Assembly (NCBI GenBank): GCA_035547515.1
Contig: DASZUS010000027.1
Location: 62,001-126,000, forward strand
DNA: 64,000 bases
DNA from: DASZTV01 sp035547515
GTDB taxonomy: Bacteria > Actinomycetota > Actinomycetes > JAFAQI01
Direction: 5' to 3'
The translations under genes and the position numbers were made by a program. Positions 53,001 to 61,162 of this stretch are shown piece after piece (position 1 is the stretch's first letter; each line of letters starts with the position of its first letter). The notes below the pieces were generated by a model, which saw nothing but the letters and a program-made list of their open reading frames with translations, was not told where the DNA came from and searched no databases.

Positions 53001-53452
53001 CCTGAGCGTGCCCCGGTCGCACGTTGCGAGGTGGTACGCGGCACCGGCAGGTCCAGCGAGAGCTCGGCGCCGTAGATCGTGCCGATCTGGGGGCCGCTGT
53101 TCGCGTTGAGCTCCTTGACCGCCTCCGCGAAGCGGGGGACGCCGTACATCCCGTTGTGGTCGGTGAGCGCCAGGCCGGTCAGCCCCAGCCGCGCGGCCTC
53201 CTCGACCAGCTCCTCGGGCAGGCTCGCGCCGTCGAGATGGCTGAACGAGGAGTGGGCGTGCAGCTCGGCGTAGGGCACCGGGTCGGCGGGCCGGGGAATC
53301 GGCTTCGGGACGTACGACGGACGGTGCCGTGACCAGCCGGCGGCATCCCCGCCGTCTCCGGTCATCGAGTGGGCGCGCGGGACGTCCGGCACCCGGCCGG
53401 ACAACCGTGCCTCGAGCTCCCGCCATGGCACCGGCGGGTTGTCCCACCCCAC
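50054..53452 (-). CDS. dnaE2: error-prone DNA polymerase III alpha, DnaE2
   Basis: A 1,132-residue C-family polymerase. The N-terminal PHP domain has HAHSSFSHLDG (about 65-75), the polymerase core has PDIDVDFE near 475-480 with the catalytic aspartates, and the C-terminal OB domain ends without the beta-binding and tau-binding tails of DnaE1. DnaE2 performs translesion synthesis in the mycobacterial-type mutasome together with ImuA' and ImuB. The GTG at 53452 follows the imuB stop by 15 bp. The first 50 residues are Pro/Arg-rich, so a slightly later start is possible. Confidence 0.95.
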   Translation of the reverse strand: MGWDNPPVPWRELEARLSGRVPDVPRAHSMTGDGGDAAGWSRHRPSYVPKPIPRPADPVPYAELHAHSSFSHLDGASLPEELVEEAARLGLTGLALTDHNGMYGVPRFAEAVKELNANSGPQIGTIYGAELSLDLPVPRTTSQRATGARSGMPDPTGRHLLVLARGPDGYARLCRAISAAQRRGGAKGHPVYDLDELTQAAGGHWLVLTGCRKGPLRAALEAGGYGTFGLDLARRSLDELVARFGRDNVVVELTYARDPLADERYDALAMLAREAGLRIVATTAAHYHGPARRPLATAMAAVRARRSLDEIDGWLPAWADAHLRSGEEMAQRFARYPDAVGAAARIGAELSFPIELVAPQLPPFPAPNGHTAMSYLRELTWQGALERYGPRDAGELSKKAYARIEHELRVIEELGFPGYFLVVWDIVKFARDSGILCQGRGSAASSAVCYALEITSIDPVYYDLVFERFLAAVRNEPPDIDVDFESDRREEVIQYVYEKYGRDHTAQVANVITYRPRSAIRDVAKAYGYPVGTQDAWSKQIGHGYTLEPADLAGIPRPVVELAHELGKHPRHLGIHSGGMVICDRPIVEVCPVEWGRMPGRTVLQWDKDDCAYIDLVKFDLLGLGMLSALRYSFELIESWHGVHYELATIPREMPCVYDMVCKADTVGVFQIESRAQMATLPRLRPRCFYDLVIEVALIRPGPIQGDSVHPYIRRRHGREEVTYLHEKMKPALERTLGVPLFQEQMMQLAVAVADFTPDEADQLRRAMGSKRSEKNIDKLRERLYEGMAGNGIVGAEADLIFDKIRAFASFGFAESHAISFALLVYASSWLKLHYPAAFCAALINAQPMGFYSPQSLVADARRHGITTRGPDINVSSAVATLEADDGPSQCPCLDAPQPTVRLGLAGVRTIGDELAKQIVADREANGRYESMTDLAHRIGLSTDQLEALATAGAFDCFGVARRDALWVAGAAAAVRPGQLELVVVDEQATPSLPAMTAPEQMYADLWATGVTPREYPTVFVRDRLDAMGAVTAKGLRAIEDHTRVLVGGVVTHRQRPATARGVTFVNLEDETGMINVICTREVWGRYRKVAQGAAALLIRGLLQNSDGVVNVMAERIDPLPLGVRPSARNFR

Positions 53453-53467
53453 TACCGGCCCGCCCGA

Positions 53468-55060
53468 TCAGTCATAGATGCCCTCGAGGACCCACCGCGG
53501 CGCGTCGCCGGAGGCCATCTCACCGGCCACCAGGAAGGCGCGGCCGGTCTCGTCGACCACCTGCATCCGGGCGATCCGGACGGCGCTGCTCGGGTCCCAC
53601 CACCGCTCGTCGGCAGGCCATGGCCCGGCCCACGACGTCACGCCCGCCGGAGCCTCACGGCCCAGCCTGAGCCGGGTCGGCGGCCGCAGCACGGCGCCGC
53701 GCTCCCCGACCACCACCGGGCGGCCGCTGACGTCGAGCAGGTCGATCGCCGCCGGCGGGTTCAGCACGACGCTCGGTGCCGGTGACGGCAGCCGGCCCGG
53801 CCACGGATGCTCCACCGACCGGGCCGGCGCCCGCTCTTCTCCCCACGGGGTCAGCAGGGTGCGCTGAGCCGGGCCGCGACCGCCGGTCACCGACGGCGCC
53901 AGGACACCTTCGAAACCGAGCATCGTCTGCACCCGTGCCAGCGCCCGGCGGGCTCGCTCACCGGTCTCGCCGTCGCCGCCCCAGAGCCCCTGCTGATGGA
54001 CCCCTGACGGCACCGTCTCGACCGGCACGATCCGGACCCGGGCGATCCCGGAGGTCACCCGCGAGACGTCGTCGCCGCCGTGCAGCCAGCCTTCGATCTG
54101 CCAGCGGAGCCGGTCGATGACATCGCTTGCCGACAGCACGCCGGAGGCCCGCCAGCGCCGCGATGCCCGCTCTCCCAGCTCCGAGGTGACCTCGAGCTCG
54201 ACGCAGGCGCACGCCAGCGCGCGGCTGGACAGGTTGGCGACGAACGTCTCGACGGCACTGCGCATGGAGAAGGCGATGACGTCGACCCGGTCGACCGGCG
54301 GCTCGAGGTCCACGGTGACCGAGCAGTCCGCCGGTGGTTCGCGCACCACCACCGGCTTGGCGTCGCGACCACCGGCCTGCCGGTGCGCCCAGGCGCCTGC
54401 CGGGCCGAACCGCGCCGCGACGTCACGCGCCGGCAGCGCCGCGAACGCGCCCAGCGTCCAGATCCCGAGCCGGCGCAGCACGTCGACCAGCGCCGAGTCC
54501 CCGAAGCAGTCGAGGGTCCCGATCGGCAGGTCGGCGAGAAAAGCCCCCGATCCTCCGGCCGGGACGACCGCGTCCCGGCGTGCCGCCTGTTCGGCGGCGA
54601 ACGCTCCGTCGGCGATCCCTACCGACACTTCGGGAACCGACCGGCCTACCGCCGCACGAAGCGCGGCAACTAACTGCGCCTCCCCGCCGAGATGCCGCGC
54701 CGGACCCCTTGCGGCGAGCATCAGCAGCCCCGGCCGCACCACCTCGACCCCCGCGACGACGTCCTCCACCGCTCGGATCGCCGGCTCGAAGCAGCGCGCC
54801 TCGACCGCCTCGTCGCGAGCGAGCACCATCAGGTCGGGGCAGCGGGCCTGCGCCTCCCGCTTGCGCATCCCGCGCCGTACGCCGATCCCGCGGGCGCCTC
54901 GCGAGCACGCCACGATCTGTCCCGCGGACAGCACCGCGATCGGCAGGTCGAGCGCCGCCGGGGCATCCGGCAGCTCGACATCGGCCGCACCGCTGACTGC
55001 CACGACCGGCCAGTCCGGGCACCACACCGTCGCGATCCGGGGAAGCGTCGGTGCCGGCAC
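53468..55060 (-). CDS. imuB: ImuB, catalytically inactive Y-family polymerase homologue
   Basis: A 530-residue Y-family-like protein. It begins VPAPTLPRIATVWCPDWPVVAV, the ImuB N-terminus, and lacks the acidic catalytic triad expected in DinB. A helix-hairpin-helix-like region (LDCFGDSALVDVLRRLGI) and little-finger-like domain follow. ImuB is the hub that links DnaE2 and ImuA' to the sliding clamp. The GTG at 55060 shares one base with the imuA' TAG stop, so the three genes form one operon. Confidence 0.92.
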   Translation of the reverse strand: MPAPTLPRIATVWCPDWPVVAVSGAADVELPDAPAALDLPIAVLSAGQIVACSRGARGIGVRRGMRKREAQARCPDLMVLARDEAVEARCFEPAIRAVEDVVAGVEVVRPGLLMLAARGPARHLGGEAQLVAALRAAVGRSVPEVSVGIADGAFAAEQAARRDAVVPAGGSGAFLADLPIGTLDCFGDSALVDVLRRLGIWTLGAFAALPARDVAARFGPAGAWAHRQAGGRDAKPVVVREPPADCSVTVDLEPPVDRVDVIAFSMRSAVETFVANLSSRALACACVELEVTSELGERASRRWRASGVLSASDVIDRLRWQIEGWLHGGDDVSRVTSGIARVRIVPVETVPSGVHQQGLWGGDGETGERARRALARVQTMLGFEGVLAPSVTGGRGPAQRTLLTPWGEERAPARSVEHPWPGRLPSPAPSVVLNPPAAIDLLDVSGRPVVVGERGAVLRPPTRLRLGREAPAGVTSWAGPWPADERWWDPSSAVRIARMQVVDETGRAFLVAGEMASGDAPRWVLEGIYD

Positions 55061-55785
55061 TAGCCGGTCCGCCGTACGCCGGAGAGCTCGACCACCGACG
55101 CCGCCGGCTCGTCGAGCTCGATCCGCCCCTGCTCCCCCGGCAGCCACAAGGTGACCTCACGCGAGCGGGCCGCCTGACCTCGCCCCTCGACCGCGACCTG
55201 CACCCGGCGGCGTACCAGCCGGCCGTGACCGTCCCCGATCCCGGACCACTCGCCCGGCTGCGCAGTCAGCCGGAGGTCCGCCGTCGGCCAGCGACCCGGG
55301 CTCGATGCACCCCCGGTGAGGAACGGCACCAGCACCGATGACCGCGACCTGGCCCGGGCCCCCAGCCGGCGCAGCTCGCCGTCGGCGAGCCGGCCGGGGG
55401 CACGAGCCGCAACCACGTCGAAGGCGTCCAGCAGAGCGCCGACCACAGTGGGCCAGCTCTCCCCGGTGGCCGGCACCACGGGCAGCCGGGCGAGGTCGAT
55501 CCCGAAGTCGTGCGCCGCCTCCGCCCCGAGGTGGGCCGAGGAGCCGACCGGCAGGTCGACCAGAACGCACCACGCGCCCTCCGCTGACGCTTGCGCGATC
55601 AGCGCGAGCAGGAGCGACAGCGAGCCTGTGACGCTGACCGTGCTCCCCCGCCGCAGCCCGTCCGGCAGCAGCGGCTGCAGCGCGGGATGCACTGGCAGCG
55701 AGGGCGACCCGGCCCGCAGTGCCGACGCCGCTACCGGAGCAGCCGGCCGCTCCCGAACCGGGTTGCGGGCGGCCAGGTCCAACAC
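55060..55785 (-). CDS. imuA': ImuA', first gene of the SOS mutasome operon
   Basis: A 241-residue RecA-fold relative. HPALQPLLPDGLRRGSTVSVTGS matches the region that in RecA holds the P-loop, here degraded (no GK[ST]), as expected for ImuA'. The C-terminal part is basic. It works with ImuB and DnaE2 in damage-induced mutagenesis. The GTG at 55785 lies 10 bp from a perfect LexA box, so the operon is SOS-controlled. A TTG one codon later is an alternative start. Confidence 0.88.
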   Translation of the reverse strand: MLDLAARNPVRERPAAPVAASALRAGSPSLPVHPALQPLLPDGLRRGSTVSVTGSLSLLLALIAQASAEGAWCVLVDLPVGSSAHLGAEAAHDFGIDLARLPVVPATGESWPTVVGALLDAFDVVAARAPGRLADGELRRLGARARSRSSVLVPFLTGGASSPGRWPTADLRLTAQPGEWSGIGDGHGRLVRRRVQVAVEGRGQAARSREVTLWLPGEQGRIELDEPAASVVELSGVRRTG

Positions 55786-55795
55786 CCGGCCATCA

Positions 55796-55811
55796 TCGAA
55801 CGTATGTTCGA
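55796..55811. promoter_or_regulatory. LexA (SOS) box of the imuA'-imuB-dnaE2 operon
   Basis: TCGAACGTATGTTCGA is a perfect match to the actinobacterial LexA consensus TCGAAC-N4-GTTCGA, placed 10 bp upstream of the imuA' start. Confidence 0.95.
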
Positions 55812-55832
55812 ACTAAGTCAATACGGCCTCGA

Positions 55833-55882
55833 AGGTTGTGAGCCGGCCCCCGCGCCCGGGCGCGGTGGAGGCCTCACAACCT
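55833..55882 (-). terminator. strong stem-loop terminator at the end of efeB
   Basis: AGGTTGTGAG (55833-55842) pairs perfectly with CTCACAACCT (55873-55882), enclosing the 16-bp palindrome CCGCGCCCGGGCGCGG (55850-55865). The stem overlaps the efeB stop codon and lies upstream of the SOS promoter, so it should shield imuA' from read-through. There is no U tract, as is common in actinobacteria. Confidence 0.7.
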
Positions 55883-57150
55883 CAGGCGAACAGGTCCTTG
55901 CCCCACCAGTCGCCGGCGCCGGACAGCCCCGGCGGGACCGCGAACAAGGCGCTCGACGTGTGCTGGATGTACTCGTTGAGGTTGTCGCGGCTGCCGAGCA
56001 GCCGCTGGATCGGCACGAACTGCTTGCGGGGATCCTTCTGGTAGGCGATGAAGAACAGCCCGGCGTCGAGCAGGCCCGTCGTCTGGTCGATGCCGTCGGT
56101 GAAGGAGTAACCGCGCCGCAGGATCTTCTGCCCGCCGTGACTGCTCGGCGAGGCGAGCCGGATGTGAGCGTTGAGCGAGATCACCGGGGTGCCGTCCGGG
56201 TTCTTCGCGTCGAGGTCCACCGGATCGAACTCGTGCTTGCCGGTCAGCGGCGCGCCGCTGGTCTTGAACCTGCCGAACACCCGTTCCTGATCAGCCAGGT
56301 AGTCGGTGTCCCATGACTCGATGAACATCCGGATCCGCCGGGTCACCAGGTAGCTGCCCCCGCGCATCCACGGCTGGTCGGTCTCGCTGCCGACCCAGAC
56401 GTAGTCGTCGAAGTCGGCGGTGTCCTCTGCCTTGATGTCGTTGGTGCCGTCCTTGAAGCCCATCAGGTTGCGTGGCGTGTCCTGGCTGGTCGACGTCGAC
56501 GACGTACGCCCGAAGCCGAGCTGCGACCAGCGCATGACCGCCGTCCCCCGCGCCAGCCGGGCGAAGTTGCGGATCACGTGGAAGGCGACCTGTGGGTCGT
56601 TGGAGCAGGCCTGTACGCCGATGTCGCCGCCGCTGATGTCGCGCCGCAGCTGGTCGCCGGGAAGCGGCGGGATGTCGGCGAGCGCGGCAGGCCGCTTGCT
56701 CGCCAAGCCGAACCGGTCGTCGAACATCGACGGCCCGAAGCCGACGGTGATGGTCAGCGCCGCCGGACCCAGCCCGAGTGCCTCACCGGTGTCGACAGGC
56801 GGGGCCTGCGGCGCGGTGTTGATCGGGCCGATCAGCTGGCCGGCGGTCATCTGCGCAGCAGCCGCCGCCCAGGTGCCGAGCAGCACCTCGACAGCGGTGC
56901 GGTCGGTCGTCGTGAGGTCGAACGCGGCAAAGGCGAGCCGGTCCTGCGCCGGCGTCGCGATGCCGGCTTGATGGACCCCGTAGAACGGGACCTGCTTGCC
57001 CGCCGCCGAGGTGGCCGGGGTGTCCGTGGCGCGACCGATCGCCACCCCACCGGCGCCTCCGGCGACCAGCGCTCCGGCGGCGCCCAGCGCGGCGCCGACG
57101 AACTGCCTGCGGCTCGGTCGCAAGGTTGCGCGCTCGTCCTCGTCGGGCAT
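55882..57150 (-). CDS. efeB: EfeB, Tat-exported DyP-type heme peroxidase
   Basis: A 422-residue secreted peroxidase. The N-terminus has a Tat signal (PSRRQFVGAALGAAGALVAGG). The DyP signature GFKDGTND lies near residue 235, with the distal Asp, and MRGGSYLVTRRIRM is the following conserved strand with an Arg. EfeB oxidises ferrous iron or extracts iron from heme outside the cell. It is the third gene of efeUOB, with its start 3 bp after the efeO stop. Confidence 0.94.
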   Translation of the reverse strand: MPDEDERATLRPSRRQFVGAALGAAGALVAGGAGGVAIGRATDTPATSAAGKQVPFYGVHQAGIATPAQDRLAFAAFDLTTTDRTAVEVLLGTWAAAAAQMTAGQLIGPINTAPQAPPVDTGEALGLGPAALTITVGFGPSMFDDRFGLASKRPAALADIPPLPGDQLRRDISGGDIGVQACSNDPQVAFHVIRNFARLARGTAVMRWSQLGFGRTSSTSTSQDTPRNLMGFKDGTNDIKAEDTADFDDYVWVGSETDQPWMRGGSYLVTRRIRMFIESWDTDYLADQERVFGRFKTSGAPLTGKHEFDPVDLDAKNPDGTPVISLNAHIRLASPSSHGGQKILRRGYSFTDGIDQTTGLLDAGLFFIAYQKDPRKQFVPIQRLLGSRDNLNEYIQHTSSALFAVPPGLSGAGDWWGKDLFA

Positions 57151-57153
57151 GCG

Positions 57154-58338
57154 CTAGGCCTTCGCGACCTTGCTCGCGACCTGTGACAGCGGCTGCTGCA
57201 CCGCGGTGACAGATGCGGCGAGCTTGTGCTTGTCCGCGGTGGTGAGGGCGCCGTAGTAGTCGAAGCCGGACGGGTTCGAGCCGGTTCGGTACGTATTGAG
57301 CAGCGCGTCGAGCGCTGCGAACCGCGCCGTGATCGTCTTGGCAAGCGCGGGATCGATCTTGGCCAGACCCGGCTGGAGATCGGCGAAGGCCTGCTCGGCG
57401 CCCTCGACGTTGGACTGGAAGTCGAGCAGGTCGATGTGGGAGTAGCGCTCCTCCTCGCCGGTGATCTTCGTCGTCGCGACCTCGTCGAGCAGCTCCTGCG
57501 CGCCGTTGGCCAGCTCGTAGGGCTGGTAGGTCAGCCCGCTGACCTTGTGCTGCAGCTTCTTGACGTTGGCGACCAGCCCTGCGGCCAGCGCGGCCAGACC
57601 GTGAACGCTCCTGTCCTGGAACAGTCCCTTCTCGATCGGGTGGAAGCCTTGCCACCGCGAAGCGGGCACCGTGTTGGCCCGGGCGTCGATGTCCGCGTCG
57701 AGGCTGTTCTTGCCGATGGTGAACGACTCGGCGACCGGCTCGATCTTCTCGTAGAACGGGCGCGCCTTGTCGTACGCCGCCTGGGCCGCGGCGAGGTTGC
57801 CGCCGTCGATCGCCGCCTGCAGCGTCTTGGCCGCCTTGAGCAGGTAGCCCACCTGCACCGTGACGTAGTTGGCGTAGTCGGCGGTGCCCTGCTTCAGCAG
57901 CGCGTCGACGCTGCCTCCGGCGGCGGCCGGCGCCGTGCCGGTCACGGTGATCGGGATGTTCTCGCGCTTGGCGCCGGGGCAGTACAGCGAGTAGGTGCCG
58001 CCGCCGACCTCGACGGAGAAGGTGCCCGAGAACCCGGGCGGCAGGTTCTCCTTCTCACCGACGATCCGCTCGCCACTGTCGAGCTCGACCTCGCTGACCG
58101 CGGCCGCGTCTTTGTTGGTGATGTTGAAGGTCAGCGCACCCGCCGGAAAGGTGGTCGAGGAGATCTGGCAGCCGTTGGCCGCGGTGATCGTCACGGTCGC
58201 AGTGCGGCTGGCATCGGTGCCTGTCGGCGCGTTGCCACCGCCCGAACCGCCGCCGCACGCGCTCAGCGCGATGGCCGCGGCCGCCGCAGCGCCGCCAATC
58301 CGCAGCGTGCGGTCGGTGGTGGACATGATGCGAGACAT
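57154..58338 (-). CDS. efeO: EfeO, periplasmic iron-binding lipoprotein
   Basis: A 394-residue lipoprotein. Lipobox LSAC near residue 28, then a cupredoxin-like N-terminal domain (about 45-135) with a Cys in SLYCPGA, and a C-terminal M75 helical domain with the metal motif HxxE in GFHPIEKGLF. EfeO delivers iron to EfeU. GGGAGA precedes the ATG at 58338. An iron box lies just upstream, overlapping the efeU stop, so efeOB has its own iron-responsive promoter besides read-through. Confidence 0.94.
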   Translation of the reverse strand: MSRIMSTTDRTLRIGGAAAAAAIALSACGGGSGGGNAPTGTDASRTATVTITAANGCQISSTTFPAGALTFNITNKDAAAVSEVELDSGERIVGEKENLPPGFSGTFSVEVGGGTYSLYCPGAKRENIPITVTGTAPAAAGGSVDALLKQGTADYANYVTVQVGYLLKAAKTLQAAIDGGNLAAAQAAYDKARPFYEKIEPVAESFTIGKNSLDADIDARANTVPASRWQGFHPIEKGLFQDRSVHGLAALAAGLVANVKKLQHKVSGLTYQPYELANGAQELLDEVATTKITGEEERYSHIDLLDFQSNVEGAEQAFADLQPGLAKIDPALAKTITARFAALDALLNTYRTGSNPSGFDYYGALTTADKHKLAASVTAVQQPLSQVASKVAKA

Positions 58339-58389
58339 CTGATCTCCCGGTGCGGCGCCGCTGCGCCGGTCAGCAAGCAGGGTACGACG

Positions 58390-58408
58390 TTAGGTAAGGC
58401 TTACCTGA
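58390..58408. promoter_or_regulatory. DtxR/IdeR iron box upstream of efeO
   Basis: TTAGGTAAGGCTTACCTGA matches the 19-bp DtxR/IdeR consensus TTAGGTTAGSCTAACCTAA at most positions and is itself an inverted repeat. It starts on the efeU stop codon and lies 52 bp upstream of the efeO start. Confidence 0.85.
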
Positions 58409-59982
58409 TGTTGTACCAAGCCGCTTGTGGTGCCGTCCACCGGGGTGGGTCGCCGGCGAGCCGGGCCGCCGTACGACGCCGCCATCAGCCCCACGGCCAG
58501 GAGAAGGAGCACGGCCGCCGCCGCGGCCAGCCATACCGCCGCACCGCGGTCGTCGCTGCGCCGGTCGAGCAGGGATACGTCGTGGCGCGCGGCCGCGAGC
58601 GCGCTGGCGGCGACCGGCGCGGGCAGCAGGGCACGGGTCGTCACCGAGACCGGCTCGGGCAACGGGACCTCGCCGATCGCGCCGCGAGCTGTCGCGGTGA
58701 CCACGGTCGACGATGTGGCGCCGACGACGCGGCCGGTCTGCGGCTCGACGGACACGGTCAGGTGGCTCGTGGCGGCGTAGCTGACCGGAACCTTGTGAGC
58801 GGAGGCGGGAAGCCCCAGCGGAAGGCGCCCGCCGGACAGCCGCGCGATCGCCGCATCGCTCAACGACGTGGCAGCCGGAGCAGGCGCTGACTCCGAGGCG
58901 GCATAGCGATCAACTGCCAGCCCGTCGATCGTCGCGCTACCTGTGCGGGCGAACCGCAGATCAGCTCCCTGGCCGCTCGTCCCGGTCGTCGGCACTCGCA
59001 TCACAGCGGAGTGCTCGCTGGTGGAGAGCACCTGCAGCGACATCCCGCCATCTGCGGTTGCCGGGTGCATCGCAGGCTTGGCGGGCGCCACGGCGAGCAG
59101 CACGCCTGAGGCCGCGGCGGATCCGATGGCGAGGACGCCAGCCGCCCAGGCGACCCGCCGCAGCGGGACCCGACGCCCCTGCGGCCATCCGACGTAGAGC
59201 GCGACCGGCACCAGATAGACCAGCCAGCCGACGAGCTCGATCACGACCGGCTGGGGCTGCAGGCCGAGGATTCCGGTGAGAAGGGACGCGCGGACCGAGC
59301 CCGGGCGGACCAGCCAGGACATGTCGAAGGTCTGGTGCTGGCCGACGTTGAGCCAGCCGGCCTCGTGGGCGGTGTGGATCGCCGTCATCACCAGGCCGGC
59401 CGCTACGAGGACGAGGACCAGCCCAGTGGCTCGGAAGAACTTCGAGAGGTTGAGGCTGACGCCACCGCGGTAGATCCCCCAGCCCAGGGCGACCGCTACG
59501 AGAATGCCGATGATCGCGCCGGCCACCGGGGAGGCACCGCTGCCGGTCTCGTTGAACGTCGCGAGCAGGAAGACGACCGTCTCGAAGCCTTCGCGCAGCA
59601 CTGCGAGGAACGCCATCGCGACCAGCGCCCGGCCGGCGCTGTCCGAGCCGCCACTGAGCGCGTGCGCAGTCGCGCCTTCCAGCGTGCCCTTCAGGTCCCG
59701 GGAGTGGCGGCGCATCCAGACCACCATGTAGGTGACCATGCCGACGGCCAGCGCGCCGACCACGGTCTCGAGACCCTCCTGCTGGCGCTGCGGGAGGTCG
59801 TGCGAGAGCAGCCGGAGAGCGACGCCGACACCCACGCACAGGGCGATCGCGGTCGCGACCCCGACGTACACCCATCGCAGCAGATCGAGGCGACCCTGCT
59901 TGCGCAGGAAGGCCGCGATGATGCCGACGATCAGTGCGGCTTCGAGGCCCTCGCGGAGCCCGATGACGAACGTGGGAAGCAT
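58390..59982 (-). CDS. efeU: EfeU ferrous iron permease with a long C-terminal extension
   Basis: A 530-residue protein, almost twice the usual EfeU length of about 280. The N-terminal 290 residues are the FTR1-type permease with two iron motifs, REGLE at 10-14 and REGFE at 130-134, and about seven helices. The extension has a helix near 285-305, an external domain to about 490 with PQTGRVVGATSSTV-type strands, a last helix (AAVWLAAAAAVLLLLAVGL) and a short basic tail. The extra domain is not recognised. The ATG at 59982 is preceded by GAGGAC, with an iron box 30 bp upstream. Confidence 0.92.
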   Translation of the reverse strand: MLPTFVIGLREGLEAALIVGIIAAFLRKQGRLDLLRWVYVGVATAIALCVGVGVALRLLSHDLPQRQQEGLETVVGALAVGMVTYMVVWMRRHSRDLKGTLEGATAHALSGGSDSAGRALVAMAFLAVLREGFETVVFLLATFNETGSGASPVAGAIIGILVAVALGWGIYRGGVSLNLSKFFRATGLVLVLVAAGLVMTAIHTAHEAGWLNVGQHQTFDMSWLVRPGSVRASLLTGILGLQPQPVVIELVGWLVYLVPVALYVGWPQGRRVPLRRVAWAAGVLAIGSAAASGVLLAVAPAKPAMHPATADGGMSLQVLSTSEHSAVMRVPTTGTSGQGADLRFARTGSATIDGLAVDRYAASESAPAPAATSLSDAAIARLSGGRLPLGLPASAHKVPVSYAATSHLTVSVEPQTGRVVGATSSTVVTATARGAIGEVPLPEPVSVTTRALLPAPVAASALAAARHDVSLLDRRSDDRGAAVWLAAAAAVLLLLAVGLMAASYGGPARRRPTPVDGTTSGLVQHQVSLT

Positions 59983-60011
59983 GTCCTCGCATCCAGCGCC
60001 GGTCAGCAGGT

Positions 60012-60030
60012 GTTAGGTGAGCCTAACCTG
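60012..60030. promoter_or_regulatory. DtxR/IdeR iron box upstream of efeU
   Basis: GTTAGGTGAGCCTAACCTG is an inverted repeat (AGGT...ACCT arms; TTAGG...CCTAA core) matching the DtxR/IdeR consensus closely. It lies 30 bp upstream of the efeU start, so repressor binding would block the operon when iron is plentiful. Confidence 0.9.
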
Positions 60031-60077
60031 CCTCGGCCCCGCGTGTCACCCGAGGACCGCGCGGAGTCTGACCCCCG

Positions 60078-60452
60078 TCACCCTGCGAGCCGGAACCACA
60101 CGCCCTTGCCGGGCTGGCTCGTCTTGACCCCCCACTCGCTTGCGAGCACGTCGACGAGGCGCAGCCCGCGACCGCCGGTGTCACCGGGCGCTGCCTTCGC
60201 GACGACGGGCTCGGCCGGCGCCTCATCTACCACGGTCACGGCCAAGCCGTCGGCGCTGTGCTCCATCACCACGTGAACCGGGCCGTGACCGTGCATGACA
60301 GCGTTTGTCACGAGCTCGGAGGCGAGCAGCTCAGCCGCCCACTCCGACCCGGGCGACACCGTGGCGGCGAACTCGCGCACGGCGCGGCGCGCTCTCGCCG
60401 GCGCCTTTCGCGACGGCGGCAGCGTCAGAACCTCACGCGTCCCGCAGCTCAC
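60078..60452 (-). CDS. RsbW-type HATPase (anti-sigma/regulatory kinase-like)
   Basis: A 124-residue single-domain GHKL ATPase. The N-box is ASELVTNAVMHG, the G1 box VVDEAPA and the G2 box GDTGGRGLRLVDVLASEWG, ending in GVWFRL, as in HATPase_c_2 regulators found by the hundred in streptomycetes. It would bind or phosphorylate an anti-sigma antagonist. The GTG at 60452 is used. No partner antagonist is adjacent; the ECF pair lies next to it but belongs to a different regulatory class. Confidence 0.88.
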   Translation of the reverse strand: MSCGTREVLTLPPSRKAPARARRAVREFAATVSPGSEWAAELLASELVTNAVMHGHGPVHVVMEHSADGLAVTVVDEAPAEPVVAKAAPGDTGGRGLRLVDVLASEWGVKTSQPGKGVWFRLAG

Positions 60453-60487
60453 GTTTGTGTGGTTCCCACGTTCGGCGCAGTCACTCG

Positions 60488-61162
60488 TCAGACCGGCACA
60501 CTCACCAACCGGTGGTTGCCGCTACCAAACAGGATCAGCTGCTTGAGATGGCTGGCCGGGATCGCGGTGGACCCGGTGACCTGCCCGGTGCCGGCGTACG
60601 TCGCGACCCAACGGCTGACCGACTCGCGAGTGCCGTCGTCGGACACCGCCACCAGCCAGCAGTGCTCGTCCTCGTGCAGCCCGGTCACCGCGACCTGCAG
60701 TGCCGTGCCAGTGGCCTGTGAGGCCAGCTTCACCGTCATCCGGACGTTGCCGTGTACGCCGGTTGCCGACTGGACGGTCGACGTCCGGTCGGGGGCGCCG
60801 GAGAGCTCCACTGCCGTGGTGACGCCGCCCGCGAGGAGCGCCACCGCGGCAGCAGCGGCAAGCAGCGCGCGGGCCGGTCGGCGGCGAAGCCAGGTCACCC
60901 GGCCGTCCTCCGCGTCGCGCACCGAGGCCGCGAGCTTGTCGTACAGCGACTCCGGCGCGGGAGCGGCCGACACCGACTCACCGAGATCCTGCAGGCTCAG
61001 CCGCGAGAGCAACGGTGGCAACGTCGCCAGGTCGGCAAGCTCGCGGCGGCACTCGGCGCAGCCGCGCAGATGGGCGTCGACCGCGGACCGCTCCGCCGGC
61101 TCGAGGGCGTCGAGGGCGTAGGCGCCGAGCGAGAGCTTCGTCTGCTCGCAGAACCTGGTCAT
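60488..61162 (-). CDS. zinc-finger anti-sigma factor, membrane-anchored
   Basis: A 224-residue anti-sigma factor. The N-terminal ZAS motif has His31, Cys35 and Cys38 (HLRGCAEC). One transmembrane helix lies at about 99-120, and the external C-terminal domain (about 125-224) resembles the RskA-type sensor region. It would hold the ECF sigma at the membrane until a signal triggers proteolysis. The ATG at 61162 overlaps the sigma stop (ATGA), giving stoichiometric expression. Confidence 0.9.
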   Translation of the reverse strand: MTRFCEQTKLSLGAYALDALEPAERSAVDAHLRGCAECRRELADLATLPPLLSRLSLQDLGESVSAAPAPESLYDKLAASVRDAEDGRVTWLRRRPARALLAAAAAVALLAGGVTTAVELSGAPDRTSTVQSATGVHGNVRMTVKLASQATGTALQVAVTGLHEDEHCWLVAVSDDGTRESVSRWVATYAGTGQVTGSTAIPASHLKQLILFGSGNHRLVSVPV

